In this document: piece after piece, positions 23,553-35,295 of the stretch
Numbering within the stretch: position 1 is the stretch's first letter
Layout: each line of letters starts with the position of its first letter
NCBI GenBank assembly: GCA_030704615.1
Contig: CM060733.1
Span: 63,176,001 to 63,240,000 of the forward strand
Length of the DNA: 64,000 bases
Direction of reading: 5' to 3'
Origin: Takakia lepidozioides
Taxonomy: Eukaryota > Streptophyta > Takakiopsida > Takakiales > Takakiaceae
Made by a program: the position numbers and the translations under genes
The notes under the pieces: model-generated
Databases searched by the model: none
Seen by the model: the letters and a program-made list of their open reading frames with translations, nothing else
What the model was told of the DNA's origin: nothing

Positions 23553-24240
23553 TTGGAATGCCACCAGATGTTCCCTGTGTTTGAAGCAGCCCGTAGGTTG
23601 TTCATGGATAATGTTCTCAGGGACCCTGGTCTCCTGCCGTGGAAGACAAAGGTGGACCGGGACAACAATGGAGAAGTCGAATTTCAACCAGATTTGAAGC
23701 GAAGGAAGCAGTTGTATCTATTGAAGGATGCCGGTATACCTCTTCAGGCAGGGGAGTCCGCAATGGAGGAGGAAACTATAATGCTGCCAGACCCACCAAC
23801 CATGACACATACATTGGCACCAACTGTAGATCAGTTGATACAGTCAGAGTATATTCAATCAACGAGTAGACAAGAGGCCGGATAACCCTTTGTCGCAACT
23901 TCTTTGAAGCTCAAATCTGACATTGTCGTGCCGCCCAAACCTGCACATCTTGCACGCCCAGGTCTCAGCTATCTCATGGACTACAATTTGTTACCTGATG
24001 GGTTCCCTTTACTTGACAATCCATCTTCTTAAGAAAATCTTGCCGCACTTGTGGGGAGCGCGGAATTTGCTAATAGTATGATGGGTAAAGCCTATGGTCA
24101 ATGGTTCGTCAGACACATGGTAATACCTCCTCTACGCCTCTTCTGCACTGACCGCACGATTTTTTTGTGTTTGTTTTTCCACTCAACTGTTTCCGTAGAA
24201 TGCCGACATGTTCTTCATTATTGCTGCAGATTCATCCCCT
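23553..24240 (+). pseudogene. Fragment of an unrecognised repeat-family protein, plus strand
   Basis: The frame 23553-23885 (EAARRLFMDNVLRDPGLLPW at its start), with a continuation in another frame to about 24120, encodes LSYLMDYNLLPDGFPLLDN followed, after a stop, by ENLAALVGSAEFANSMMGKA. The second half resembles the minus-strand protein at 24417-24860 (FLKDFNLFPDGFPQLDDP, then SLLAKAY), so this is one member of a repeated family. No catalytic motif is seen, and the function is unknown. Confidence 0.45.
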
Positions 24241-24416
24241 AGGGCATCGGCCTGCAAGCATGACATGTGCAATCAACAAATGTATGTATCAATGAAATAC
24301 ATGAAAGAAGGTGAACCAACATATGAATACATGATAGGCAGGGAGAGTGCCAGGTAAATGTTGGCTAAATAGCAAAGGAGGAGGGTCAGGGAACGGCAGG
24401 TGAGGTTAGGTACCTA

Positions 24417-24860
24417 TCACTCAAGAAACCGGTTGTCATATGCTTTCGCAAGCAACGATTTAAATTTCATGCTGTCACTTGCGATGAGCGTGCTGAACGG
24501 TTCTCTAAAAGTGGGGTCGTCCAACTGAGGAAAACCATCCGGAAACAAGTTGAAGTCCTTCAAGAACCAAAATGCAGAAGCTGCCACAGACTTCGGCCCT
24601 GGAGGGATATGAATAAAAAACTTCAATTGCAATGAGTGTTCTTTGAAGAATGTGAGGGCTTCTCCTTTGATGCGAGGATCTGCAGGAATCTGTGGAGGAG
24701 GGCGAGGAGGGATGGAGGTCGGGACCGTTGTTTTGTGCACCGCGCCACCCTCATCTTGGACTATTGCGTCCGACTCAGTCATGCTATCAACTGTAGTGAT
24801 GTCCTCCGGTACCTTGCTTGTTCGCTCACGAAATTCTACGATCCTGAGTGCGTGTAGCAT
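24417..24860 (-). CDS. Unrecognised repeat-family protein, minus strand (partial)
   Basis: A 147-codon frame. The N-terminal half is Pro/Asp-rich (PPRPPPQIPADPRIKG); the C-terminal half contains FLKDFNLFPDGFPQLDDP and ends FKSLLAKAYDNRFLE. It is a diverged homologue of the plus-strand fragment at 23.9-24.1 kb, lying in the opposite orientation about 400 bases away. The family is unknown to me; a transposon origin is likely from the copy number and surroundings. Confidence 0.4.
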   Translation of the reverse strand: MLHALRIVEFRERTSKVPEDITTVDSMTESDAIVQDEGGAVHKTTVPTSIPPRPPPQIPADPRIKGEALTFFKEHSLQLKFFIHIPPGPKSVAASAFWFLKDFNLFPDGFPQLDDPTFREPFSTLIASDSMKFKSLLAKAYDNRFLE

Positions 24861-27800
24861 GCGTGGGCGGTGCAGGCTCCAGCGATGGGGGCTTCTTGAG
24901 CGTAGCTACGGCTTGAGCCTAGCCGCGTGAGCCCAGGATTGTATATCAAAATTGAAGCAAGCCGAGGTGTGAGGCGTGGGTTCTTACAATGTTCGGTTGC
25001 ACATCCTGTGAATACAGCAAGTTCGAGAAGATGCAAGCCACGATCATGACGCCCCAAAGTAGCACGCCAAAGGACGCGATGACCAGGATGGTGACGATGA
25101 TGAACGGGCATGGCCATTGCTGTTGGGGCACGGCAGAAGTGGAGGCGGAGTGGCTACAGAGGACTGCGATTAGACGCATCACACGTGGGAAGATCTCGTC
25201 TGAAATGCTGACGAATCCAATCGAATGCCATATATAAATCTCATCCCGGGTATGAGCATGCATGGCGGGCATGGCGGGCATTCATTCATGTGTGGCAATT
25301 CAAGTATTGATGTAGTTCACCGCGGTGGGACGGCGGACCATGGAGGGGGACTGGCCCCTGTGATAGGGCCGGGGGTGAGGGCGCTGACAAGGGTGTCAGG
25401 GCATTCAACTCCCCGGGCACTTCTATTACTTAGCTCCCCTATTAGGTGGTAGTACTGGTATGCCCTAGGTTTAGTGGCTGACACGTATCCGCCTCATAGG
25501 TCAGGTTGATACTTGATACCCAGTATTGATACCCGTTAAAAGCAGGTGTAGCGTATTATGCCACTTTTGAGACTAATTCTCAGGCCGAATCGGCAGGGAT
25601 GGCCGGTTGCGCACCAAGGACGGCAGAGCAAATCAGCCATCAACCCGCCCCGTTTATATCTGAGGCTGATGGTTGGTTTATATCCCCTTTATGGAGCATT
25701 TCAGTTCTAGGATGGCAATGCGTGAGGGTTCTCCATAGTTGCGCGTCCAAAGCAGATTCACCCAGCAAAGACTGGTGAGGCAGACCTGGAGGTTCCTACT
25801 CTTAGACCGCTACCCCCTGCCGTTTAGAAGGTTGGTCTCTTGGGATTTTAACGGAGACAATTTCACCGATTCTGTGATTGTTTCACTTTCTGCATCCCTT
25901 CGCTACGTTCACCCTTCCTCGACAAAGCAGTTTTCAAAAATAATGGCTTTGGTAGTCTTGCTTGTGTCAATTGTATGTTGGCATACGGATTCAGTTTCTG
26001 TATAGGACAGACTGAGAATGTATAGTGGCCCCCCTGGCCTTTTGTAATAGAGAGTAAAATGGAAGAGCAATTTTGGAGCAAAGAGGGTGCAATTTTTCCA
26101 CGGACATTTCTCGAGACCATACGCTTAGTTCACTTCAACTGGACATATGCGTTTCTTTCTGTTGTGTAGAAGTTGCAGCTACAAAAAACTGAAAGAAAGC
26201 ATAATTCTTGACGTGCAGCATACAGCCAACTTGACATGAAACAACTCAACCCCATTCCAAACAAATTTTTACAAGAGCATGTGTTATGTAAGGCAACCTT
26301 TGTATCATACAGTTTACAAGGGAAGTTTTCAGTGATGAATCTTCAATCTACAGACTTGCATGATCCCTATTCCCCACAAATGAACACTACAAATTCTCCG
26401 TCACTTCGCCAGATACTACCAGTCGCTTCCTCGACCACTTACATTGGATATTCGGTTGACATGAAAAAATCTACTGACATACTAAGAACCCCTGGAAGAT
26501 CTGTGGGTAAATCAGTATCATGGAGGGAGTGGCATCTCATGTTGCCTCAGCACTTCACACAGCACAAGCTTGTACTGGTCCAAACCCAGTCAGGGAAGGA
26601 AAAAAGGACCCTGAAGAAGTGTCTTGGTGGCTGCACAGAGATGAGGGGGAGTGTTAGTAAGAAGACTAGTATTTGCAGCATGGAGACAGTCTGGTATCTT
26701 CTCAAATATATTATAGGTGTTTAAGTTGGACTACCCTGTCATCAATACAGAACGGTCCATAACAGTCTATTTCGCTACAGGGCCTCCCAAACACAGTGAA
26801 CTGTCCTTGTGGCTTTGCCAGAGAGGACCGTGGGGAGGAGACTGATAGACAGACTCATTGACAGTTCTGGTGGCTGCGGCCTATGACATACCCTTGGACA
26901 AATAAAACGAAATTGGGTGTTACTCCTCCCAACGCATGTCCTGCAAGTACCTGTTTCCCAGCAATTCAGTACTCTCAAAGCAAAACCGCTAAAATATAGG
27001 TTTCATCTAAATATTGGTCATCCAGTATGGCTACTTCAGCTGTTTGGCATCTTCTATGGCTGGCGTTTCTCCAACTTTCAGTAAAATTTTATACTGGATA
27101 TAGATGTGCCACACTCTCATACAACCAATACCATGCTGGAACAAACCCCGACGTACCAACAAGACAAAAGAGGGATAATAGCATACTTCCAGTGTGTCGA
27201 GATTCAGACTCGGCAACAAGTTCAAGTCAATCATCAGAAGGTACATACTGGGGATACTCAACCCCCTCTTCATGCTTGTCAGCTTCTTCTGCCAGCCTGC
27301 CTTCTGGAGCCTCCCCAAAAACACAAGCCATGTTCTCCTTAGCACTCACTTTTGCTACAGTTCCTGCTTTAAGATCATCTTTTCCCAATCAAACTTACTG
27401 CCTTGCAGCATTCAGTGTCACTCCCCTTTAGCAGCTAATAAACTGATGACTATTCCAACATTTCCAGATGAAACCAATCAACCCGAACAGTTCCAAGCTT
27501 GAACTGAATCATGAAAGATAGCTCACAATTTGTGGAGGAATCACAAGGGTCTAGGACCCCAGTGGCAAAACCGAGCCAAGAAGATTGACCTGGTTCATTC
27601 ACATTACAGGAAGGTTTGAAAAACAACCTCCAACATTGGGCTTCCATCTCTTTTGTCTCCTCCCCATTCAGCTACCACAAGGGTTTGCTTATCCTCAACA
27701 TCCTGTTGTTAGACTACAGGTCAAAATCCAAGAACTGAAGAAAGGGTTGGAAATAGTGCTAAGACAGAAGATGGAGACAGAGACATATATAAAAAGGCTG

Positions 27801-28205
27801 TGAAAGAAGCCAAACAAGTATCAGCTTCTTCAGTCTGACCAGCTCAACCTGACAGTTTCTTGATGCCACTCCCCTCTCCATTGCTCTCCTCCAAAATAAG
27901 TTCCGAGGTTGACCCCACCAACACATTGTAGTCTCCACCTTATTTTCTCCCTCAGTAAAGAGATATGAAAGAATATAGCAAGATGTAGCAAAAGCAGACC
28001 TTAGTCCCAACAAAGCCATAGTGGGGTGGGAGATAGCTACCAAAACAGGGGACATGGATACAGGAGCAAAATTCAGGGTGGGAGGACACATTTGGTGGTC
28101 CACTCTCCCTTGAAGACACTACCTTTCTCACTTCTTGAGTGCCCATTTGAAATGTTATCAGACTTGAACATTTGCGGCTTGTGTAGAGGAGTTGTTCCTT
28201 ACCAT
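24861..28205. other. Intergenic region with no supported gene
   Basis: I see no convincing family match, RNA gene or large repeat. Short GCATGGCGGGCATGGCGGGC repeats occur at about 25255-25280. The frames at 26236-26724 and 27027-27431 (plus) are Ser/Leu-rich and unlike known proteins. The part nearest 28205 is probably 3' UTR of the trihelix gene, which is transcribed leftwards. Confidence 0.35.
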
Positions 28206-29069
28206 CTAGGATTGAGAAGATGTGCTTGTAAGTGTGCTTATTTTCTTCTTCTTCTTTCCACCCAATGCTCGAGCAAATATGCCTGCTATGCGCTCCTGAC
28301 TCTGCAATATGGCCTCAGTGCGCCACTTTTCCTGATCCAACTGCAGTACTTCCCTCTGCCTTTCTACCTCCAATTTCATCTTCTCAATTGCCATCATCCC
28401 TTTAAAGAACTTCTCCACAATGTGGGCAAGTCCCTCGTCATTATCCCTCTTCCGCACATTATTCTTCACTTCCCCGGGCCTATTACAAGCGCGGCTCTTT
28501 GGCGATAGTGTTTTCGCTCCAAGGGATGGAGAGGTGAAGGAAAAATCCTCCTCCTCATCGCCCATCGATACAGCATTGGGAAGGGGACTATGAAATGTAC
28601 CAAAAGCAGCAGAAGATCCCTCCTCCACACTCACCCCATGAGGTTCAAGATGCACTCCTCGGTCTAAGCCCAACATCAGCCTCTCCATCCTCGAGTACCA
28701 CGGCCACTTGGACAGCCCGGAACCAGTCCCCATCTCCTCTGCCCTCCTCTCTTGTCGAAAAACTTTTTTCATCTTCTCCACCTTGTTCTTGCACGCAGCT
28801 GCATTCCTCTCAGGAATTTGCGAGGGGCATCTCACCATCACCTCAGTCGCAATATCCTTCCATCCCTCGCGTTTGATATTTCCCCTCTTGTTCAGAATCC
28901 ACTTCTCCTCGTACACATCAATCAAAGTCGCCACCCCCAAAGACGTCCAGACGCGATCCCCCGTGTCACTAACATTCAGCGCCTTGTCATGCTGAGAAGC
29001 TCTTGCCGGGGCGACCTCCTCCCCTTCCATGAGAAGAGCGGTAAAGGGAAGGCCAGGCAAGCCTGCCAT
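28206..29069 (-). CDS. Trihelix (Myb/SANT-like) transcription factor, SIP1/ASIL type
   Basis: A single-exon frame of 287 codons. Residues about 38-134 form the trihelix DNA-binding domain: WTSLGVATLIDVYEEKW, GNIKREGWKDIATEV, CKNKVEKMKKVFRQE and the SKWPWYSRMERLM end that is characteristic of the ASIL/SIP1 clade. An acidic linker follows (GDEEEDFSF), then a Lys/Arg patch (NNVRKRDND) and a C-terminal helix with HIVEKFFKGMMAIEKMKLEV and LQLDQEKWRTEAIL, matching the conserved amphipathic C-terminal helix of the clade. A KKKKK run near residues 272-276 may aid nuclear import. Family members act as nuclear DNA-binding regulators, often repressors of embryo or seed-maturation genes in angiosperms; the targets here are unknown. 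The first Met was used; a second at residue 14 is possible. A CT-rich run lies upstream at about 29203-29219. Looks intact. Confidence 0.85.
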   Translation of the reverse strand: MAGLPGLPFTALLMEGEEVAPARASQHDKALNVSDTGDRVWTSLGVATLIDVYEEKWILNKRGNIKREGWKDIATEVMVRCPSQIPERNAAACKNKVEKMKKVFRQERRAEEMGTGSGLSKWPWYSRMERLMLGLDRGVHLEPHGVSVEEGSSAAFGTFHSPLPNAVSMGDEEEDFSFTSPSLGAKTLSPKSRACNRPGEVKNNVRKRDNDEGLAHIVEKFFKGMMAIEKMKLEVERQREVLQLDQEKWRTEAILQSQERIAGIFARALGGKKKKKISTLTSTSSQS

Positions 29070-29788
29070 TTGTCTGCGATGGAAAGTGTGGTATGAACAG
29101 GAGCCCGGTGATGGCGATGGCGATTTCCTGCATACAACCGGAAAGCTGCACGTCGCACGGCGAAAGGTTGAGCCGCAAACCCTGCGGGCAATTGCTTTCT
29201 GTCTCTCTCTCTCTCCTCCAAAAGCTCCCTCAATCTAGTGAGTCCCCTTCTTTAGGGCAGACACATATCTTGGTCATCCCTCACCATTCTAAACAGCACT
29301 CCTATTCTACAATCTCCCACCTTGCAAGGTGTAGATGCCACAAGTTTCTGTCTGTGGCATGTGTCGTGTGCAAGATGTGGGGTAGGCTTCTTCCTACAAT
29401 CTTTAGTTGACGATTTTGGTTTTGCCTGTGCTCGTTGGGCAGGACAGTCCCCCTGCCCGAATTGACACCCTTAAATGCCTTAAATGCCCAAGCTCCAACT
29501 CTGGAAAGGGCGAAATCTAGTGCAAGTCCAGCATCCAGAAACTGACAGGATACAAAGTTAGCTACCTTTACCCCTACCACCTCGTTAAGGATTTTTGAGG
29601 CAGATTATGCCGTTTTAGAGGCAAATTAAATAGCAGAATGTGCAGGGGGCTTTTAGAGGCAAATTAAATACCGGTAGTAGAATGTGTGGGGGGCGCATAC
29701 AGTCGACCCTGGATAAATGTTACCTTTATTTTTGTTATATCATCATAAATGTTATGATTTTCTTACTCTGTAAAAATATACAATAAGA

Positions 29789-32700
29789 ATGACAAGGCCA
29801 GGCCAAGGCCAGCCATCTCTAAGCCATGTTTCACATGGACCAACAACAGATCGGGTACAGATATCAGTATGGCCAGACTCGATAGGTTATACATGTCCCC
29901 CGGGATCTCTCCATGGGCTTCAATGCAGACGCAAGAACCCATTTACCAAGAGTTTGACCATGCAAGCATTTCATGCCAAATCAATATTCCAAACCTGCCA
30001 AAAAGGGGCAGAGGTTGGTTCAAGTTAAACACTTCTCTTCTTCCCTTTCTACCGTTCAAGCTTGCTTTGGAAACAGCCTGGAAATCTGCTGGGAATGATA
30101 TTCCATGCCCAATTGCTAGGTTTCAAGCAAAGCTCTCTCAAACTACAATCAGAGCTCAAACCCTCAGCAAAGAGATAGCTTTACAAAGACAACGGAAGAA
30201 CCTGGCTCTGAAAAAATGCCTTGGAACCTGCCAAAGACTATTGGAACGGGGTAATCTTGATCCGCAAAGCCTCCAAACTTACCATGAAGCCAGACAAAAC
30301 CTAGAAGCGTTCGCTTCCTTGCATGAATAGAGGCTAAAACTTCAAGCTGGCATCAATCGGGCAACAAAGGGGGAGAAAATGACCAAGTACTTTTTCGAAA
30401 AAGTACAAGTCAGAAAAACATCCCAGATCATTACTGAGCTAAAGAACTCTCAAGGGAATTGCTCCCCGGATCCAAAGGACATGGTTGCGGCAGCACACTC
30501 CCACTTTCAGGAACTCTTCAAACAAAGGCCAGATTCTCAAAGTATAGCCTCTGCAAGGGAAACATGCCTACGTAGTCACCAAGCAAAGCTCAGCCAAACC
30601 TCTGCAGCCTCTCTTGACGGGGAATTCACACAAACTGAATTATCCATGGCATTGGACCTTATGTCTAATCGCAAATCCCCTGGCTTTGACGGGATGCTTG
30701 TTGAATTTTACAAGGCTCTCTGGCAGGTTTTGTCCTCCGACTTCTGTAACATGGCCAATGAGATAAAGAGGCAAGGATCTATGCCCCAGCCAATGGCCCA
30801 AGGCCTTATATCCTTACTCTTTAAGAAAGGAGATAGAAAGGTCATCTCCAATTACAGGCCGATTACATTACTCAATGTAAGCTACAAGATTATAGCAAAA
30901 CCCCTTGCTTTATGCCTTCAACCTCTCCTCCCAAAAATCATCAGACCGGGTCAAGCGGGTTTCATCAAAGGTATAATATATATTGGACAACATCCTCCTG
31001 GCGCAAGAAACCCCCATCTATGCAGAAGCTACTTCGCAGCCCATAGCAATGCTCTTATTAGACTTCGAAAAAGCCTTTGACAAAGTTGAATGGCCAATGT
31101 TATTTGCAACACTTAAAAAATCGGGGCTCTCTCCGGATTATTGCAAATGGGTGGAGATCCTTTTGATTAACGCCTCAAGCAGGGTTATGGTAAACGGATT
31201 CTTTTCGAAGCCCTTCAATCTCCAACGATCAGTCCGCCAAGGGTGCCCTCTGGCACCTTTCCTATTTTTAATAGTGGCAGACTCGCTAGGCTACCTCTTA
31301 GACAGCAACCCGAATATTGTTGGCCTCAAAATTCAAGCTCAAACCAACCAGGACCTGCAGATAAAGGACTCGATGTTTGTTGACGACACAGTTCTCTACC
31401 TGCAAGCCACCCCATCTAACCTGGAGGAAGCCAATAAATCCCTCTCAACCTTTTGTGAAGCATCTGGTTTCAGAGTTAACTGGTCAAAAACGGTGGCCAT
31501 TCTCGTGGGTGCCACAAACCTCTCTCCATTGGGGCTGTCGCCCGATTGGGGTCATGAAATGGGGGCCTCAAATGGCTGCAGAATGGGGAGATAACAACAC
31601 TTCTGGGTCACCCCTTTGGGGTTAATCTCACGGATGATCCAAGGATGGGTCATGTCATAGCCAAGCTCCAAAAAAAACTGGTATACTGGGGTTCACGTCA
31701 CCTATCATTAACTGGAAGGGCTCTGGTTGCGAATCAAATCTTGCTAGCTAGCATTTTGGTACTTTGCTTCAGTTTGGAGCCCCTCCGCCACACAAATCAA
31801 TGTCATAAAAAGAACCATCCGTATCTTTATTTGGGGTGCAGACTCAAGTGAGAAAAGCCCCAGACCTGCTGTTTCTTGGGCTCAAATCTGTTTGCAGGAA
31901 AAAAAAAAAAAAAAAAAAAAAAGGCGGCCTTGGCATATTAGATCCTAGTAACCAGATCAGGGCTCTTTTAGGAAAATGGGTGGTCAGGCTGCTGGGTCCT
32001 GAGGGAGGTTGGTGGAAACACCTTATTTATCAACATGTGGTCAACAGCTCTCCTCTGAAATCCAAGATATGGGGCCCATCTCTTAGATGGATCACACAGG
32101 ATTTTAAACACAAGGCCCGTGGGTCTCCTCTGTGGAAGGCCATTTGGGATATTTGGGATCAATCAGTCCTCACTTGGTTAAAGGGGAACCACAGACTTAT
32201 GAGGAAACAATGCGCCAACTCATATCCCTTCCAATGCCCCTTCCCCCGCAGAAAAGGCCTCGGCGGCCAAGTTCTTTGCCTGGGACAGACTCAACTTTTC
32301 TCAGGTAAAAGACATCTGGGATGGGCATGCTTTCTTTTCTCAGGACCAGGTCAACACCGTTATGGGTCCTCAAAGAGGGAACTCAGGCTACCAACAGCTC
32401 CTTCAAAGTATCCCGCTCCCATGGATCCATAACCTGACTGCGGGCCCGGATCGTGGTCTGTCTAACAGTTGGATTACTTGTTCCAACAACCCCAACCAAG
32501 TGATCTACATCACTGATTCCAAATCAGATCACTTCATGGGGTTGGTGATGAACAAATTAGACCTCTCCAACTATCTGCACATTTCATCCAAGGCCTTAGC
32601 CGTTATCTCTGGTGGACAATTCACCCCAGTTAGAATCTGTCACTGGTCATCAAAAGACAAGGATATGAATCCAAAGGCTCCTCTTGGCCAGCCAATAGCT

Positions 32701-34235
32701 TCATGGCTCTCTTCTCAATTGTTTCTATGGGTAGAGGGAGGCCCTCTCATGGGTCTGGCGGTAGACCCCAAAGAATGGTCTTGGGATTTTGAACCCTCTC
32801 GACCTTCATTCTTTAACTATTCAGCCAAAGCTGCATACCGCTCCACGCTGAAACCAAACTTGTTTTCGGATAAATGGAACTCTAAATGGGCTCTTCAACA
32901 AGCTAATTGGAACCTCATCTGGTCTCATATTTGGATCAAGGTCAGACCAGCGAAGGTGGCTGCGTTCCTTTGGCAACTTGCTAACAGGGTTCTCAAGGTC
33001 GGGGCTTGGTTGTCATTCTCGAGGCACTACTCTGTAAATGCTGCAACCTTGGTATCTCGGAATCAATTGAGCATTGCCTCCTCCTCTGTACCATACCCTC
33101 TAAAACTTGGCCTCGACTCCTTCCTGTTATGTAGATATGGAAACCAGGGTCACCCTCTTCAGTTCAAAAGCTTTTAAATTATGACCCAGTATCTCAGCAA
33201 CTTCACTGTCGCTGCCCAGTGTATGATTCCTTTAGGTCTATCGTGTTGTGGAATATATGGAAGGTAAGATGCAGTTGGACTCTAAATCACGAGAGAGGTT
33301 GTCTCTCTGTTTTACTGTCTACAATATTTCATGAGGTCCAGATTGAGGCAAGAAAGGCTTGGGTTAAAATGCATGCAGACATCAGCAGGGATCCATATGC
33401 TGAACCTGGGCTCCTCAGGAAATTCCAAAGATCTTGGGGCAAAAACGAGTTCCTATGAAGCTGATTTTCGACGTCAAGCTGTCAATGGTCCAAGAGCCCA
33501 CCAAACTCCTGGCAGTTTGCAGCAGCTTCGCTGCCTTGAATCACCCGAATTTGAAAGGGAGGTCAACTGGAAGCATATCGGTGGGAAGCGCTCTACCAGA
33601 CTCTGCTTCGACTAGTACATCTCCATGCAGGCTTCCTCTTTGCGATCGGCAAATTTTATTTTTATTTTTATTTTTATTTTTTCCTTTCATTTAGTTCCGC
33701 CCTTGTCTGCCCTTTCTCTCTCGTATAGTTACTTTTCAGAGTTCAGAGGTTATCTGAAATCCCAATTTGCAGCCGGTCCAGGCTCCCTTTCCTTCGTAGA
33801 TCCCTGTCTGCACTTCCCCATTTTTCACCTCCATTGCTTGCCAGATCAATGCTTATTCTACGCTTCTTCTTCCCCTATAGCAGACGGTCCAGACTGCTCT
33901 CCTTCTGTATGCTGCATGTAATGGGGTTTTCTCTTCATCGTTGTTGTAGAACCCATCTTCCATTGTTGACAATCTCCCGTCGCAATTTTTCTCTCTATGT
34001 TGAAAGCTCGCATCTCGTGAGCCATAGCCAAGCCATAGCCAGGCTCTAGGGGTACCTCTTGAGTCTAAACTAATACTTTCATCCACTCGGATGGTTTTCT
34101 CGTAGTTAAAAGTATCTCGGGTTCGCCCTCACCGAAAGGTGTGTATGCCTTATGGCCCCACAGGGGTTTATTTTTTCCCCAGAAATAAATTATCAGGGCT
34201 TCATCCCCTTTTATTAAATTTATAAAAAAAAATTG
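29789..34235 (+). pseudogene. L1-type LINE, decayed (reverse transcriptase and zf-RVT)
   Basis: Reading plus: 29869-30330 is the linker before reverse transcriptase. 30379-31080 holds SNRKSPGFDGM, LFKKGDRKVISNYRPITLLN and PGQAGFIKG. After a +/-1 shift, 30983-31594 holds the palm motif LLLDFEKAFDKVEW, RQGCPLAPFLF, MFVDDTVLYLQA and FRVNWSKT. 31645-33177 carries the C-terminal part with the reverse-transcriptase zinc-binding region (WSHIWIKVRPAKVAAFLWQL). The endonuclease is missing, so the element is 5' truncated. Several frameshifts and an A run of more than 20 bases at about 31899-31922 break it. The 3' UTR ends TTTATTAAATTTATAAAAA near 34230. Plant L1 assignment is firm; no activity is expected. 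Confidence 0.88.
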
Positions 34236-34703
34236 TTATTATTATTTGTTATTGAATACCTACTCTCCTCTTTGTTAAAATACCTCTATAAATTGTTACA
34301 TTCAATATACCTCTAAACTAGTTGGATCAGGTAAGGAGTAATCCATTCTGGCCACTAACAAATCACCTCCATGAATAACAGCCCCTAAAGTTGGTGACAC
34401 ACTCACTTAAGTAAGGTTAACACCAGTGTTGGTCTGGTATCTTGAATTGGCCAGAAAGGTCCTGGTATATAGTGTTATTTTTTTTTTAAGGCAGGTAGGT
34501 TTTTCAATAATGCAGCCCCTGAATTTCAAGTACGAATCTGGTATGCATAGGTGGTTTTCAAAAGAAAATCAATCAGGATAACCGGATATGAGCAATGAGA
34601 ATATAAGTAGTCAAATCAAATTCAATATTGAAATGGCCATTTGAATAGCCCAAATGACCCATTCCAATATTGAAATTTGTCCGGGACATGTCGGTGGATA
34701 CAA

Positions 34704-35295
34704 TTTTGACAGTGGATACAATTATGAGGGGAACGGAGGTCTAGTGGCAGGTTAGAGTTCTTGATTTGTACACTTCAAAAACATAGCCCAAATCCCTATG
34801 CGTGCATATTGCTTTGGCAGGAACTCTTGAGGATAGGCATCTGAGTGCACCTGGATAATTAGCTTTGTTGAATGACTTGTTTGTCATTGGCAAGGTTATA
34901 TTAAGACCAAAGTTGCGAACGATGCCACCGATTACTGTGATTTTGACAGTGGACACAATTAATAGGAGAAATTGGGGGAATGGAGCTCTAGTGGCAGGTT
35001 ATAGTTCTTGATTTGTACACTTAAAAAACATAGCCCAAATCCCCTATGCGTGCATATTGCTTTGGCAGTAACTCTTGGGCATCTGTGTGCACCTGGATAC
35101 CAGGAGCAATCCGGACTATGACTTGTTTGTCACTGACAAGGTTATATTAATAGCAAAGGTTGCAAATGATGCTACCGATTGCTGTGACTTTTACAATGAA
35201 TACAATGAAGAGGAGAAATTGGGGGAAAGGAGGTCTAGTGGTAGGTTGGAGTTATTGATTTGTACAGCACTTCAATAAAATAGCCCTAAACCACA
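34704..35295 (+). repeat. About 240-bp tandem repeat, 2.4 copies
   Basis: Copies start at about 34704, 34940 and 35187 (the third partial). Shared landmarks are TTTTGACAGTGGA, TCTAGTGGCAGGTT, TTGATTTGTACACTT, ATGCGTGCATATTGCTTTGG and TGACTTGTTTGTCA. No coding sense. The stretch before it (34236-34700) is AT-rich and featureless. Confidence 0.8.

Noticed and set aside
25440-25860. A stretch that at first looked like organellar or structural RNA DNA
   Set aside because: I could not match it to any rRNA, tRNA or group I/II intron core, and no coding frame holds.
26236-27502. Plus-strand ORFs of 80-160 codons
   Set aside because: No recognisable family or domain, overlapping frames, and a position in the probable 3' flank of the trihelix gene.
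31899-31922. A run as a LINE poly(A) end
   Set aside because: LINE coding sequence continues on the far side, so it is an internal run; the true 3' end is near 34230.
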